Shown here: positions 25,101-35,500 of the stretch, piece by piece
Position numbering within the stretch: the first letter of the stretch is position 1
Layout: each line of letters starts with the position of its first letter
NCBI RefSeq assembly: GCF_964340395.1
Contig: NC_135565.1
Span: 23,580,429-23,644,428 of the forward strand
Direction: 5' to 3'
DNA: 64,000 nucleotides
Origin: Glandiceps talaboti
Lineage: Eukaryota; Hemichordata; Enteropneusta; Spengelidae
Notes under the pieces: model-generated
The model's input: only the letters and a program-made list of their open reading frames with translations
What the model was told of the DNA's origin: nothing
Database searches by the model: none
Program-made: the position numbers and the translations under genes

Positions 25101-26262
25101 TGTGGAACTTAATGACTTCATATTGGAGGCATGTTACTAAGTAGTAATTGTGGCAATTAGAATATTGATTTGTTCAGTCTTTTTACGTTTTGGTCAACAG
25201 GTCTCTTTAAATCAATATTATGTAACCAGTTAAAGATATGTATACCTAACTTAACTTACAAATGCTACAACTTTCAATTTTAATCTTTAAAAGTACTTCT
25301 CTTTTATTTGTAAATTGTGTCAAATATTTACTTTATCAAAGATAGTGTACTGGGTGAAAAAATAGTGATGATACAAATGAGAACAGTAAAACATCTGAAA
25401 AGTTGTATATTTTGATATTTTTCTCACTTTTTTAAAACATGTGCTTTTGCTATTTTGTACTATCATAGTATATGGGGATTTACTGTGTAGTGGATATACT
25501 CTCTCAAAAGACACATTTATTTAACTTGATTAACTGGACCTCAGACTAAACAAAAATTCATTTTATCATATTACCAGAGTATAACCATTCCTGAGTTGGG
25601 AATCAAGTACTGATCTACATCCATAAATTATATTTTCACAGCCCAACATATAAATTTGATATTTAATACATAAAAAACATAATCTTTTGTATAAATTATG
25701 CAAATCCGTGATTTAAATAATGCAAGTTATTGTGGCAAAACACACATACTGTTCAGCAACAAGCTACAAAAAATTTAGTAATATACGGCAAAATAAATTT
25801 CAATCCATAAACTCACTGTCATAGAAATCGCATTATTTCAACGTTGGCGATCCGAGAATTCAATTAACCTGCCCACAATTTTATTTACAAGTGGATATAT
25901 TCGTGTTTATAAATGTTGAAAGGTAGATCACCTTCAGGCTCCAATAACGAACATCGAACTACGATGAACTCCTGAAAAACACCCTGTCTGTCACGTCGCT
26001 CACTGACGTACGTACGGAGTGAAAACATTAACGCTTTATAAATTCGCATACTGTTATTTAACAAAATAACAACCCGTCTAAAATATCTGTAAGTTGAGTA
26101 AAAAGTTGAAAGTGAAACAAAGTAAAATATAAATTGAAAGCATACGGTGTTTTGTTTACCTTTCTACGTACGGAGTGAATTTTGAAGTCGGGCAGACCGC
26201 GCACCAAGACATCTTCAATGCCCCTTTCATATTTCATTTGTGTACTTACCTGAAGAATCCAT
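3654..26262 (-). CDS. ank1: membrane-anchored acidic ankyrin-repeat protein, 1790 aa, five coding exons
   Basis: Assembled from exons 26262-26250, 18979-18896, 12260-8670, 7850-7758 and 5245-3654. Every junction has GT...AG and is phase 1; the coding sum is 5373 nt, exactly 1791 codons including TAG. Residues 1-5 come from exon 1. Residues about 6-27 form one hydrophobic helix (VGMVAVEAAAIIGSVYLY) followed by KRW, typical of a signal anchor. Residues 33 to about 1229 are acidic, Ser/Thr-rich and low in complexity, with a poly-Asp stretch near 555-578 and three 27-aa tandem repeats near 860-945. About 14 ankyrin repeats fill residues about 1290-1785. Likely topology is a short N terminus in the lumen or outside and a large cytosolic body, or an outer mitochondrial or ER anchor; the compartment is unknown. 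Ankyrin repeats bind proteins; no enzymatic domain is seen. The family is not recognised beyond its ankyrin part. Confidence 0.85.
5963..6230. repeat. 40-bp minisatellite, about 6-7 copies
   Basis: Unit begins TCTGATGTAGGAGATGACCT and ends TTTTTAACTGAATT. Starts at 5964, 6004, 6044, 6084 and 6124, then one shortened unit and one more. Confidence 0.93.
7445..7505. repeat. (TACTG)n microsatellite
   Basis: Pentanucleotide run with two impure units, in ank1 intron 4. Confidence 0.9.
7758..7850 (-). CDS. ank1 exon 4: small Ser/Thr linker exon
   Basis: 93 nt, acceptor TTAAATGTGCAG, donor GCTG|GTAAGT, phase 1 on both sides. Encodes TVKSPNTNTKIPSSSVQTTK and a few more residues, a flexible linker between the acidic region and the ankyrin domain. 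It is symmetric, so it could be skipped without a frameshift. Confidence 0.8.
8252..8517. repeat. 30-bp minisatellite with spacer variants
   Basis: Unit is AATTGACGTTCAGTTAACAG plus ACAACAGTCT, about 8 copies in ank1 intron 3. Two units near the right end are separated by an extra TTTTCACCTATA. Each unit contains the GTTAAC palindrome. Confidence 0.93.
8670..12260 (-). CDS. ank1 exon 3: giant acidic low-complexity exon
   Basis: 3591 nt (1197 codons), acceptor TTTTATGACAG, donor ACAA|GTAAGC, phase 1 on both sides. Rich in Asp, Glu, Ser, Thr, Asn and Lys, almost without hydrophobic clusters, so probably disordered. Internal features: the motif VIAT-E/K-E plus FAMDSV occurs twice (near residues 182-198 and 570-590), a run of 8 Asp then 5 Asp (DNA about 10630-10690), and three 81-bp tandem repeats (about 9500-9770; RETTVQSNHKEDQKQQTPT type). 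The C-terminal part is Lys/Arg/Pro/Ser-rich (KPKYGAGSKLSQKEVEEALK). The antisense frames here are shadows. Confidence 0.88.
15380..15602. repeat. Dispersed repeat copy with (GACA)n core
   Basis: GAGCCAGCTGTTTTTAAGAA, then ATGGTGATACAGACAGACAG, a long GACA tract, then CCCCTTATGGGAGGTAAAAA. The order is the same as at 16660-17090, so both are copies of one dispersed family rather than chance microsatellites. Confidence 0.7.
15690..16650. repeat. Ancient degenerate tandem repeat, about 100-190 bp period
   Basis: Phrases like TGTTAGATTTGATGGTTTGT, then CAATCATTGTACAGCAAGGG and AAATGAGTAC recur at irregular spacing about six times. Only two adjacent units near 15870-16030 are still close to identical. 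Confidence 0.65.
16660..17090. repeat. Dispersed repeat copy with (GACA)n/(CA)n
   Basis: Starts with AT-rich sequence including GAGATATAGCCTAATTACC, continues through TTGAGACAGCTATTTTTTAG, AAAATGGCGAGACAGACAGA, a CA tract, and ends CCTTCCTTACAGAAGGTAAA. Related to 15380-15602, and its end motif resembles TTACGGAAGGG near 29440. Confidence 0.65.
18896..18979 (-). CDS. ank1 exon 2: transmembrane exon
   Basis: 84 nt, acceptor TTCTTTACAG, donor GGAG|GTAAAT, phase 1 on both sides. It encodes about 28 residues, nearly all one hydrophobic helix ending YLYKRWTG. A single Glu sits mid-helix. It is too short for simple ORF calling and was found by splice-site reading. Confidence 0.82.
19141..19750 (-). 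mobile_element. 5'-truncated, decayed LINE (non-LTR retrotransposon) 3' end
   Basis: On the minus strand a 78-codon frame (19641-19405) ends KELLSFIIGDN...KYIY-like LVKQYLIEAIENRK, the usual look of a LINE ORF2 C-terminal tail. The frame before it is open in a different register (VFLLRINIK...), so the copy is interrupted. The 3' UTR ends CCCCTGATACTAAAGGGATG then CAATAAATAAATAAA, that is, a small hairpin (CCCT/AGGG) followed by a tandem tail, (AAAT)n on that strand. Such hairpin plus short tandem tail ends are known for CR1/L2-like clades; the clade here is inference. Confidence 0.6.
20222..20280. repeat. Dispersed repeat end, copy 1
   Basis: ATAAGGGATGATCGCATAAT then GTCACACAAGCT, followed by an AACAAACTTTGTTC hairpin. 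Nearly the same sequence recurs at 36844-36895. Confidence 0.7.
26250..26262 (-). CDS. ank1 coding exon 1 (start codon)
   Basis: ATG GAT TCT TCA G, then the strong donor CAG|GTAAGT. It encodes Met-Asp-Ser-Ser plus the first base of Gly. The start is chosen because the phase fits exon 2, a TATA box lies about 180 bp upstream, and ank2 starts the same way (Met-Asp, phase 1 donor). Confidence 0.8.
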
Positions 26263-26442
26263 GATGATGTTTGTTAATTGACTACTTTTCAGTCGCACTC
26301 GGCCCGCAGTGTTTCGGAGATGAAGCGATGCAGGCAACTACATTGGGCAACTCTGAGGTCATTGGCATCTATAGTAGTTCTGACAGCCCAGCGCGTCGAG
26401 ACAGTCGCATTGACGACTCGATAATTAGATCGACCTCTGACC

Positions 26443-26449
26443 TATATAA
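26443..26449 (-). promoter_or_regulatory. Putative TATA box of ank1
   Basis: CTTATATAGG on the minus strand, about 180 bp upstream of the ank1 ATG, with a CG-richer stretch between. A start site near 26415 and a 5' UTR of about 150 nt would follow. The peroxidase promoter has the same TATATAGG core. Confidence 0.5.
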
Positions 26450-26796
26450 GTGAAAGGGGATTTGGCTGTTCCAAACAGTGGACTCACCCAGGGAATTCAT
26501 ATTTCAATGTAAGGACGCCCTCTGTGGTAAAATAACACGAGGAACAAACATGGGAAAAAAAAGTAACTATAGCCACGCACGTACATGACACATTTCACGA
26601 AAGCACACGAATGCATAGTGTAGGTACAATGTAAACAGTGGGAGTAGTCACAGCTATGAAATGCAATTTTAGCCTGCAAGATATAACAACCAATCTGGCC
26701 AGCATAATAATTCTCTTGTCTTGTTTCTGGCACTAAACAAATTGTTACTTCCTGATCACCTGATCTAATGTGAAATACTGTAGCAGATCATGTCTA

Positions 26797-27990
26797 TCTA
26801 AAGGTAATAAGCACTTAGGAGTCAGGAATATTCAGTGTACATCTAATGGGAGTTACCCAGCATACATAGGCATTAGGTGAACAATATATATTCATGACTA
26901 TCTAAAGGTAATAAGCACTTAGGAGTCAGGAATAATTATTATTCATCTAATGGGACTTACCCGGCATACATAGGCATTGCGTGAACAATATATATTGATG
27001 ACTATCTAAAGGTAATAAGCACTTAGGAGTCAGGAATAATTTTTGTTCATCTAATGGGAGTTACTCGGCATACATAGGCATTAGGTGAACAATATATATT
27101 GATGACTATCTAAAGGTAATAAGCACTTAGGAGTCAGGAATAATTATTGTTCATCTAATGGGAGTTACCTGGCATACATAGGCATAAGATGAACAATATA
27201 TATTGATGACTATCTAAAGGTAATAAGCACTTAGGAGTCAGGAATAATTTTTGTTCATCTAATGGGAGTTACTCGGCATACATAGGCATTAGGTGAACAA
27301 TATATATTGATGACTATCTAAAGGTAATAAGCACTTAGGAGTCAGGAATAATTATTGTTCATCTAATGGGAGTTACCTGGCATACATAGGCATAAGATGA
27401 ACAATATATATTGATGACTATCTAAAGGTAATAAGCACTTAGGAGTCAGGAATAATTATTGTTCATCTAATGGGAGTTACCCGGCATACATAGGCATTAG
27501 GTGAACAATATATATTGATGATTATCTAAAGGTAATAAGCACTTAGGAGTCAGGAATAATTTTTGTTCATCTAATGGGAGTTACCCAGCATACATAGGCA
27601 TAAGATGAACAATATATATTGATGACTATCTAAAGGTAATAAGCACTTAGGAGTCAGGAATAATTATTGTTCATCTAATGGGACTTACCCAGCATACATA
27701 GGCATAAGGTGAACAATATATATTCATGTCTATCTAAAGGTAATAAGCACTTAGGAGTCAGGAATAATTATTGTTCATCTAATGGGAGTTACCCGGCATA
27801 CATAGGCATAAGATGAACAATATATATTCATGACTATCTAAAGGTAATAAGCACTTAGGAGTCAGGAATAATTATTGTTCATCTAATGGGACTTACCCAG
27901 CATACATAGGCATAAGGTGAACAATATATATTCATGTCTATCTAAAGGTAATAAGCACTTAGGAGTTAGGGATATTCACTGTGCATCTAA
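26797..27990. repeat. 104-bp tandem array, 11 full units, strictly regular
   Basis: TCTAAAGGTAATAAGCACTT begins units at 26797, 26901, 27005, 27109 and so on to 27941, always exactly 104 bp apart. Each unit contains an inverted repeat, TTGTTCATCT ... AGATGAACAA, around a loop of about 30 nt. In the middle, two unit types alternate (ACTCGGC with ATTAGGTG; ACCTGGC with ATAAGATG), giving a 208-bp higher-order unit. Confidence 0.95.
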
Positions 27991-28829
27991 TAAATGTGTA
28001 TGTCTACTAAGTCCCATTCGGAAATTGTGGACAACTGTGAGACCAATAGATGTGAAATATATTTTCAATTTAGTGGTTTTTCACAATCATGCAAAATTTG
28101 TGATTTGAACTCATGAAATGACTCTCCAGAACACACAATTTATGAAAGTACATTTATTTCCTGGAGTGGCATTCCTCTTTAAGTATCATATGTAAGATAT
28201 TAGAGAAGTTTCTTCTTTATGTCTATAGTTGTGATGACTCAAATACACTAAACATATAAATATGAATAATGTATAAAATACGAATAACAAAATACGAATA
28301 ATTTTGCAATTTTTTCTTTCAAAGTGACATGCTTGCAATAACACAAAACACACAAGGAAGTTCTCATTTAATGGTATATCTTTAATTGCAAAATAAAATG
28401 TTACTGATAATGTATATTAATCACACACTGATTATGTGAGGAGACTGTAGTATCACTTGTTGGGCATGCTAAAACTAATTCTTAAGTACAAACAGTATAT
28501 ATGAAATATGAGAGCCATGTAAAACTTTTTCAGTGCAAAATGGGATGAAGACATGAGCGCAAGTCAGTGCTCCTTACGGTAGTTTGAATTTCCCGCATAT
28601 GTATTTATTACCCATAACCCCTTTATATAGGGGACCCCTGCATTTAAAATGAACAGTGATGTATTGGCCATATTATCACATTATTTAAAGGATTATGTTT
28701 ATCCCAGGTTCTATCATTAGCATTAGCCTATCAATGGCACCATACGGATTAGGTACATGTAGGCTTATTGTTTAGTTTTGGTCCAACTTTTCTATAGCTC
28801 TGTCAGACAACAATTTTGTATGCATAAAT

Positions 28830-29465
28830 TTTAATCCTAATCAGAACTGGGATGTAACATTTAGTTTTAATGATCCATTTGCATAATTAATGGTTTTAGT
28901 AATTATGCTATATCATAAGAATGCATGCTGCAAACTCAACATGATATGGTACATATATTGACTATAACACATTCCATGTGCCATAACTATATAATGTAGC
29001 TTTTAGTTTTAATGACTCACTTGCATAATTAATAACTTTCAGTAATTAGGCTAATGTGCCACCTTTCAAATTCAATATAATTTGATGCATACTTCAAACA
29101 TAACTACTCACAAATGTTCTGAAAAGTTTATTAATGTAGCTTTTAGTATTAGTTTGCATAATTAATGATTTTCAGAAAATGCACACTTCAAAATTCAATA
29201 TAATTTAGTACATACTTCAAACATAACTAATCACATGCTCTGAAAGACTTGGTGATGTAGCTTTTAGTTTCAATGACTCATATGCATAATTAACAATTTC
29301 AGTAATTAGGCTATATCTTACAAATACAATCTTCAAATTCAATCAAATTTGGTACATTCTTCAAACATGATTATTCGCATACATTATGTTGCATTCCAAC
29401 AATTATTGTGTTTAGAAATGAAAATCTAAAGACTTTGCCCTTACGGAAGGGAAGGCATTCAGTTT
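28830..29465. repeat. Decayed tandem/dispersed repeat, about 150-bp units
   Basis: TGTAGCTTTTAGTTTTAATG, TTGCATAATTAAT and ATTCAATATAATTTG recur three to four times with heavy divergence. The block ends CCCTTACGGAAGGGAAGG, resembling the end of the 16.7-kb repeat. Confidence 0.6.
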
Positions 29466-29689
29466 AAATCCGGTTATTATTATTACTATTATTGATGATG
29501 TAGTCGTATGTACTGCAATGCATCATGGAACCAGAAAATTGAGTATGGTTCAAATTGGCTGCATTATTTTAGTAATGGTAATGTACAGATGTATAGATAC
29601 ATGACTTACCACACAGAAAGTTTATCAACATTCCCTTAGTTTGTTGTTGTATTGAGAACAGAGATCGCACACTTATCCTTTTAGTCTAC

Positions 29690-29898
29690 ATACATACATA
29701 CATGCATGCATACATACATACATACATACATACATACATACATACATACATACATACATGCACACACACATACATGCACACACACATACATACATACATA
29801 CATACACATAGATACATACATAGATATATACATACATACACACACATACATACATACATACATACATACATACATACATACATACATACATACATACC
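29690..29898. repeat. (CATA)n microsatellite with CACA interruptions
   Basis: Tetranucleotide tract with CATGCATG and CACACA islands. Frames reading YIHT or MYVC through it are not genes. Confidence 0.97.
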
Positions 29899-32341
29899 CA
29901 TTCCTTTCAAAATCTTCATGTGTATTGCTAACAAATTTGTGTCATATCAAATACAAAATAACCATATATGAAAAACTTTCATAAATACAAATCTATTCAA
30001 ACTTGAATAATATCTAGCAAATTATAATTTTACATCAAAAACAAAACTGAAACTCAAGCATAACAAGAAATAATAAACTGGTCACAAATCTTAAATCATC
30101 AATTTATCTCAATATCAATGTTAAAGTGCACTAGCTGCAATTGGAAGGTTTTTTAAAACTGTTTTGTTAAATGCAATGACCTTAATTGTAATATCATACA
30201 CTCCCGTACAGTATTGAATAACCTGTGGGTAAATGTATTTGTGTAGCAGTACACATACTCTGGTGTGCCATATCCAAGAAAATTGATTTTTTGTGTCTGC
30301 ACCTATAAATCAGTACCACAACAAATCACAATTTCAACTTATTACTATACTTACTACATGTATTGGTAAAATGATCTCTAATTGACATGTTTTGTATAAT
30401 GTGTAATAACTGGTGTTTAATAATGCTTAGTGAACATATTTTTGGTTGTCTGGTCATAAAAAAATATACATCAGTGACAGTTAGTACAGTAAATGCAGCT
30501 TAATTCCTACTGGTTTCTTTGGATTTCTTGATATCTATCAGTTAGTGGCAAATTCTACGCTAAATATTGTATATGAATCCTATGATTTCACACTTAGTCA
30601 TTAGTGCATTCACCTTTAGGTATGCATGGTTCAAATATTATGAAAAACAAAGATTTAATGTAGCTGAACAAGAACTCTATCACAGTTACTTCAATATTGT
30701 GTGTACAGATTTGATACTAATGATAGGTGTGTTTATCACTGAATTAAGTTGTTGTACATTTTACATATTTTATGCATGTTTACACTGTCTATATATTGTG
30801 TATAATGTATTCTACACTATATTATGAGATACTTGATATGATGAAGATCAGGTACGAACATAAAATCAATCAGACCATATGTATATATTTTGTGTCTATC
30901 ACAGCAACTTTTGATACATTTTATCTTACAACGAATACAAATTAACATCACTCTCATGTGTCCACACAGGGAAAGTGATGTACAATTTATAATTTTGCAT
31001 GTATATGTTACATCAGTATATATCAGTGTCTGTAGTTTGTGAATATAAATCCTTACAAAAGTCATTGCTGTGGACAGAATGAACATCATATGGCCAAATT
31101 GGCTTTCTATACTCACCTTACTTTCACAGTAAATGTTCTTGCAAACAAAAGTCACTGGAGTCTATTATTTATGCACTCTGACAAAAGTGACTGGAGTCTC
31201 TTAATTATGCACTCTGACAAACTGTAATTCATTATGTCAAACTTTCCATTTGTAAATTGTAGTTCTACCATCAACAAGGAAAAAATATTATATTTCTACT
31301 CTCTAGTTCTAGGAAGGTAGAAAACTATGTAAGGCACATGTACATGTAGTAAAGAAACTTGTCAAAGGCACAAAGTCTTCCCTAGAAGACTTGAGTACAT
31401 AATGTTCCTGGCATTTCTGTAAAACAGTCAACTGTCAGCAGTCGAGTTCAATAATGTGAAAGACACATCTGTATGTGTATACAAATAAATGTACAGTATT
31501 AAATATAAAGTCATGTAAAGTTACGTAAGTTTTTACTAAATTTAAAATGACATAGGCAACAGCTTATGCAGGAGCTTTCCACTAGATTTCCATGAGATTT
31601 ACACTGGTTCCTTGTGCATTTGTTCCTCATGAAATTTATTCTAATGTGTTAATTTCCATTTTTATAATTCAAATAAACTACTCTTGGCGTACATAAATCT
31701 GGACTCTTTTGACGTAGTTAAGCTTTTTCATCTGAAAGCTACTCTCATTGTTTTTTTATCTAAATATATCAGAAAGTGTTTTTTTCAATTCAACGTTTAA
31801 TAAATAAACATTCTTAATGAATGACACCTGTCTTGTTCTACACCATATAAAGTAACTTACAGTATTACTTAATGAGATATTGCTGAATTTGAAAATAGTG
31901 TGACCTTCCAGATAAATAAAACCATTGTGAGTTGTGAGTTTTGTCTCCTTCAAATTTCAATTTCTCACTTATTTTACATGGTGTTTTGCTGACAAATAGT
32001 TTCAGTTAAAGTCATACAGATGGTTGAACCATAGACCTGGGTGGAGGGTCTATGGTTGAACTGGGTCTAGTTTGATAATACAGCTACATTGTATCATCAA
32101 ATGATAGGTTGTCTTGTCTACCAAAAATGTGATATGTTCTTAGATCAGATGTCTGATGTTTTCAAGAGTTAATCACACTTTTCAAATTGACTGCTTCAAT
32201 TTCATGACAAATCAAATGCATGAATATATGATACATGTCTGTTCTCAGATCAGACTTCTAATCACACACATTATGTAAATGATTGCCTGTGTAGTCTGAG
32301 CATTGGACAAAGTTGAAAAACATGAATGTTAATGGGCATAT

Positions 32342-32512
32342 TATCAGTGGTATTCCAAATTCAATATTGAATGTTATCAGTGGTAGTCCAATATTGAATG
32401 TTATCAGTGGTAGTCCAATATTAAATGTTATCAGTGGTAGTCCAATATTGAATGTTATCAGTGGTAGTCCAGTATTGAATGTTATCAGTGATAGTCCAAT
32501 ATTGAATGTCAC
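32342..32512. repeat. 27-bp minisatellite, about 6 copies, in the probable ank2 3' UTR
   Basis: Unit ATCAGTGGTAGTCCAATATT plus GAATGTT. It starts about 50 bp beyond the ank2 stop, so it is probably transcribed on the minus strand. Confidence 0.92.
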
Positions 32513-32564
32513 CCGTTGATATATTCTCAGATCCTAAATCTGATGTTTTCAATTACTAACCATG

Positions 32565-35500
32565 CTATGTTTGTACATTGCTGAGAAAATCACTGATTTC
32601 ACCATGTCCTTCTTCCTGTGCATAATCAACTGGAGTACGTCCATTGTTATTTTGTGCACTAGGATGAGCACCGTATTCCAACAAAGTCTTACATACAGGC
32701 AAACTACCGTACAAAGCAGCCATATGCAAAGCAGTACAACCATCATAATTCATTGTGTTAACATCAATATACTGATCAGTCTCAAGTAAATATTTCACCA
32801 CTTCTTGTTGTCCCCATCTGGCTGCACGAATAATCATTGTATCACCCCAGTCATTTCTTTGATTCCGATCAGCACCATGCTGAATCAGGACTTTGGCAGC
32901 TTCGAGTTTGCCACTAACGCATGCTGTATACAGAGGTGTGTTACCATAGAGACCTAGAATATCAACATTGTACATGTTTTGACACAATACTTGTACTTTC
33001 TGTACATTACCATCCCTGGCAGCAATATGGAGCTCTGTCAGACCATCCTCAAACATTTTATGGATTTTCAATTTCTGCAAGACTACTTTGTTCTTCAGTT
33101 TTTCTGCTATGTCGATTGCTGTCATGCCACAGAAACTATCTGACTCTGGTCCAGCTTTGAGATTGATAAGTTGACCATAGTTACACAAAGAATATAGTGG
33201 AGCTACTAGTTTGTATTTATTAAAGATAGCAACCTGGTGTATGTAATGCAATCCTTTCCTCGTTGCCATTGGATCAGACTTTTTAAGCAGTTCTGCCATC
33301 TTATAACCATTGCTGTACTGAATAGCTGTAAATATTTGATCCACTATAGAATCAGATTTCCCTTTGAAACCAGCATGGAAATGCACTGCTCCTGTATTGA
33401 ATGAGAATCAAAAAGTAATTGGATACAAACAAGTCAACAATGTTTTCTTTCTCAAAAAAAATGAAAATGAAAATACACAATGCAGATGACATAATTGTTA
33501 CAATAGTTGTAATAAGCAGTTAAAATTGTATCCAAATAAGAAGGGGTACAAAACAAGCAAGTACAACATCAAACAGCGCTATTATTATGTTGGGGTCTTC
33601 TATAAATTTACAATTTCCTACTTAGTAATTACTATATATATGACTTCTTACTATCAAAATATAAAATTTGGAAAGATACTATGTGTAGGGAATCAGTGTG
33701 TGAAACAATGACATCCCTTATAAAAAGTATCCTCATACATAACACACAACCATCATCTGGGTCTTGCCATGTAATGTGCTTGAAGTGTCCAAGAAGATGG
33801 TCAATGAAGATGCATCAATATCTATCTATCCTGTACTGTGTGAAGTTCTTTGTAAATATTTATTCATATAACCTTGAGGCTGCACGGATTACAATTAAAG
33901 TGGCACAAGCTGAGTGTGTAAGCATATTAGGCCAAAACAAATATATCTGGTTCTGGTCAGCGCGCGCGTGCCCTGAATACCCTTCGCTTAGATCCTTTTT
34001 TTCCGATAATTTTTGCTTTCCCGTTCCTTATTTATTCCTGATATCAGGAGAACAAGCAGCTGAAATCTACCCTACATGCCAAGACTGCTTAAATACAAAG
34101 CCTAAACTGCTTCGAAGAAAAAGGAAGTTTTTCAAGAGATAAATATGATAGAACAGAGTATGTAAAGTGTCAAAAAAAATGTGTATTTACTAATTTGCCC
34201 CCCCCCAAAAAAAAAAATAAATAGGAAAAAAAAATTCGCGTCGTTACACCACTTTAGAAAGTTTACCCTAACCAGAACCAGAAATTTTTTTTTTTGGCCT
34301 TACAAAGTGAAAGCACATCCCAGTATATTGCATATATTGTTAATGTTGATGCATGTCTTCTATAACATTCTAATTGTCTTCTGGTATTGTAATAGAACAA
34401 TTGATTGTATTCTATAACATTCCAATTGTCTTCTGGCATTGTAATAGAACAATTGATTGCATAGTGGGGATTTCCAGGACATTGAGATTGTGTTTTTAAT
34501 AATCTTTTGTAGCAGAGAACTCAATTACCCTAAAAGGGACTCAATAAAGTTTTATCTTATCTTATCTTATCTTATCTTATAAGTTATCTTATCTTATCTT
34601 ATCTTGATACCAGGTTAGAGTTCAGTCAATTGTGGCATGCTTCTGTATGTACAGTATACACTCTCTCAACAGTCCTAAGAGCTTTGCATATGGCTAAAAC
34701 TTGGGTTGTTTTGTATGTACTGATATCTACTGCAAAATTGTACTTGAATATCCCAGTACTGTATGCCCTCATCGATCACATGATAGGGGTAACCTTTCGT
34801 TGATGTGTTAGTGTGATGCTCGTGTCAACGTGAAGCCCGGCGCATGAGGAGGCTCTGAGGACTATTGAGAGAGTACTGCAAGTACCTTTTAAATATGCAG
34901 GAAACACTAAACCCAAATATGTATAAACTCAGCTTGTGCCCCTTTAAGACCCTATTAATGCTATATTGGCATAGGTGTGTGGCAAGAATGTAGAACAGTG
35001 GACTGACTGTATATCAATTAATACATGTAGATACATTACATTTGTATTCATGCTAGGGAGTTAGTTTTAGGACTAGGTGATAGGAATGGAGGGTTTGACT
35101 CCCTAGTGTAGTCCTCAGTTTGTATCTTCTGCAATGAGTAGACACCATTCTACATGTCCAACAGAATTATTTGTATCTGGTATTTTATGGTATTTTCAAT
35201 GGGATATTTCCTGTCTCACAAACCATATTTAATCATTGGACATTAAGGGAACAAGACTAACTTATATGCAATTGTGAATTACAGGATGGTAAACCCAGTT
35301 TCTAGGAACAGACAATGTATATTAAACTCTGATTGGTTAGGGTAAGTGAATGGGTATTCCCCTTCTCAATCCCTCGGGGCCATAGTTCATCGAGATATAG
35401 TTGTTGTCACAGTTCCCTAGCTCTATTGATCCCCATCCCTGTTGCCACCATTTATGCATTATATCCTGGTTGCAACTTTATCACAAAATAGAGGTAAAAC

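Larger units (their letters stand above)
18980..26249 (-). other. ank1 intron 1 (7.3 kb)
   Basis: Carries a decayed LINE 3' end (about 19141-19750), a dispersed motif at 20222-20280, a G/A-rich purine tract at 21840-21945, and degenerate GACTCTGAGATG repeats at about 24950-25110. ACGTACGGAGTGA occurs twice near exon 1 (about 26008 and 26166). No other exon seen. Confidence 0.65.
26463..32340. other. Spacer between ank1 and ank2
   Basis: About 5.9 kb without a convincing exon. It holds the 104-bp array, a decayed dispersed repeat (about 28830-29460), a (CATA)n microsatellite, a 36-bp duplication at about 31148-31222, and AT-rich unique DNA. Short frames such as 30817-31155 on the minus strand show no domain or protein-like composition. 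Confidence 0.6.

Noticed and set aside
26271-26453. 60-codon plus frame at the ank1 promoter
   Set aside because: Lies over the promoter and 5' UTR of ank1 on the other strand; no domain or splice support.
26797-27990. CRISPR-like regular repeats with inverted arms
   Set aside because: Whole 104-bp units repeat, with no unique spacers, in an animal genome.
30817-31155. 112-codon minus frame in the ank1-ank2 spacer
   Set aside because: Composition follows AT-rich background, no family hallmarks, no promoter.
32565-33386. Starting ank2 at the GTG/MHFHAG codon
   Set aside because: The frame continues upstream to a clear acceptor and joins in phase with the ATG exon at 36120.
33681-34142. 153-codon plus frame
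   Set aside because: Crosses the left end of the TIR element and uses background-like codons; not recognised.
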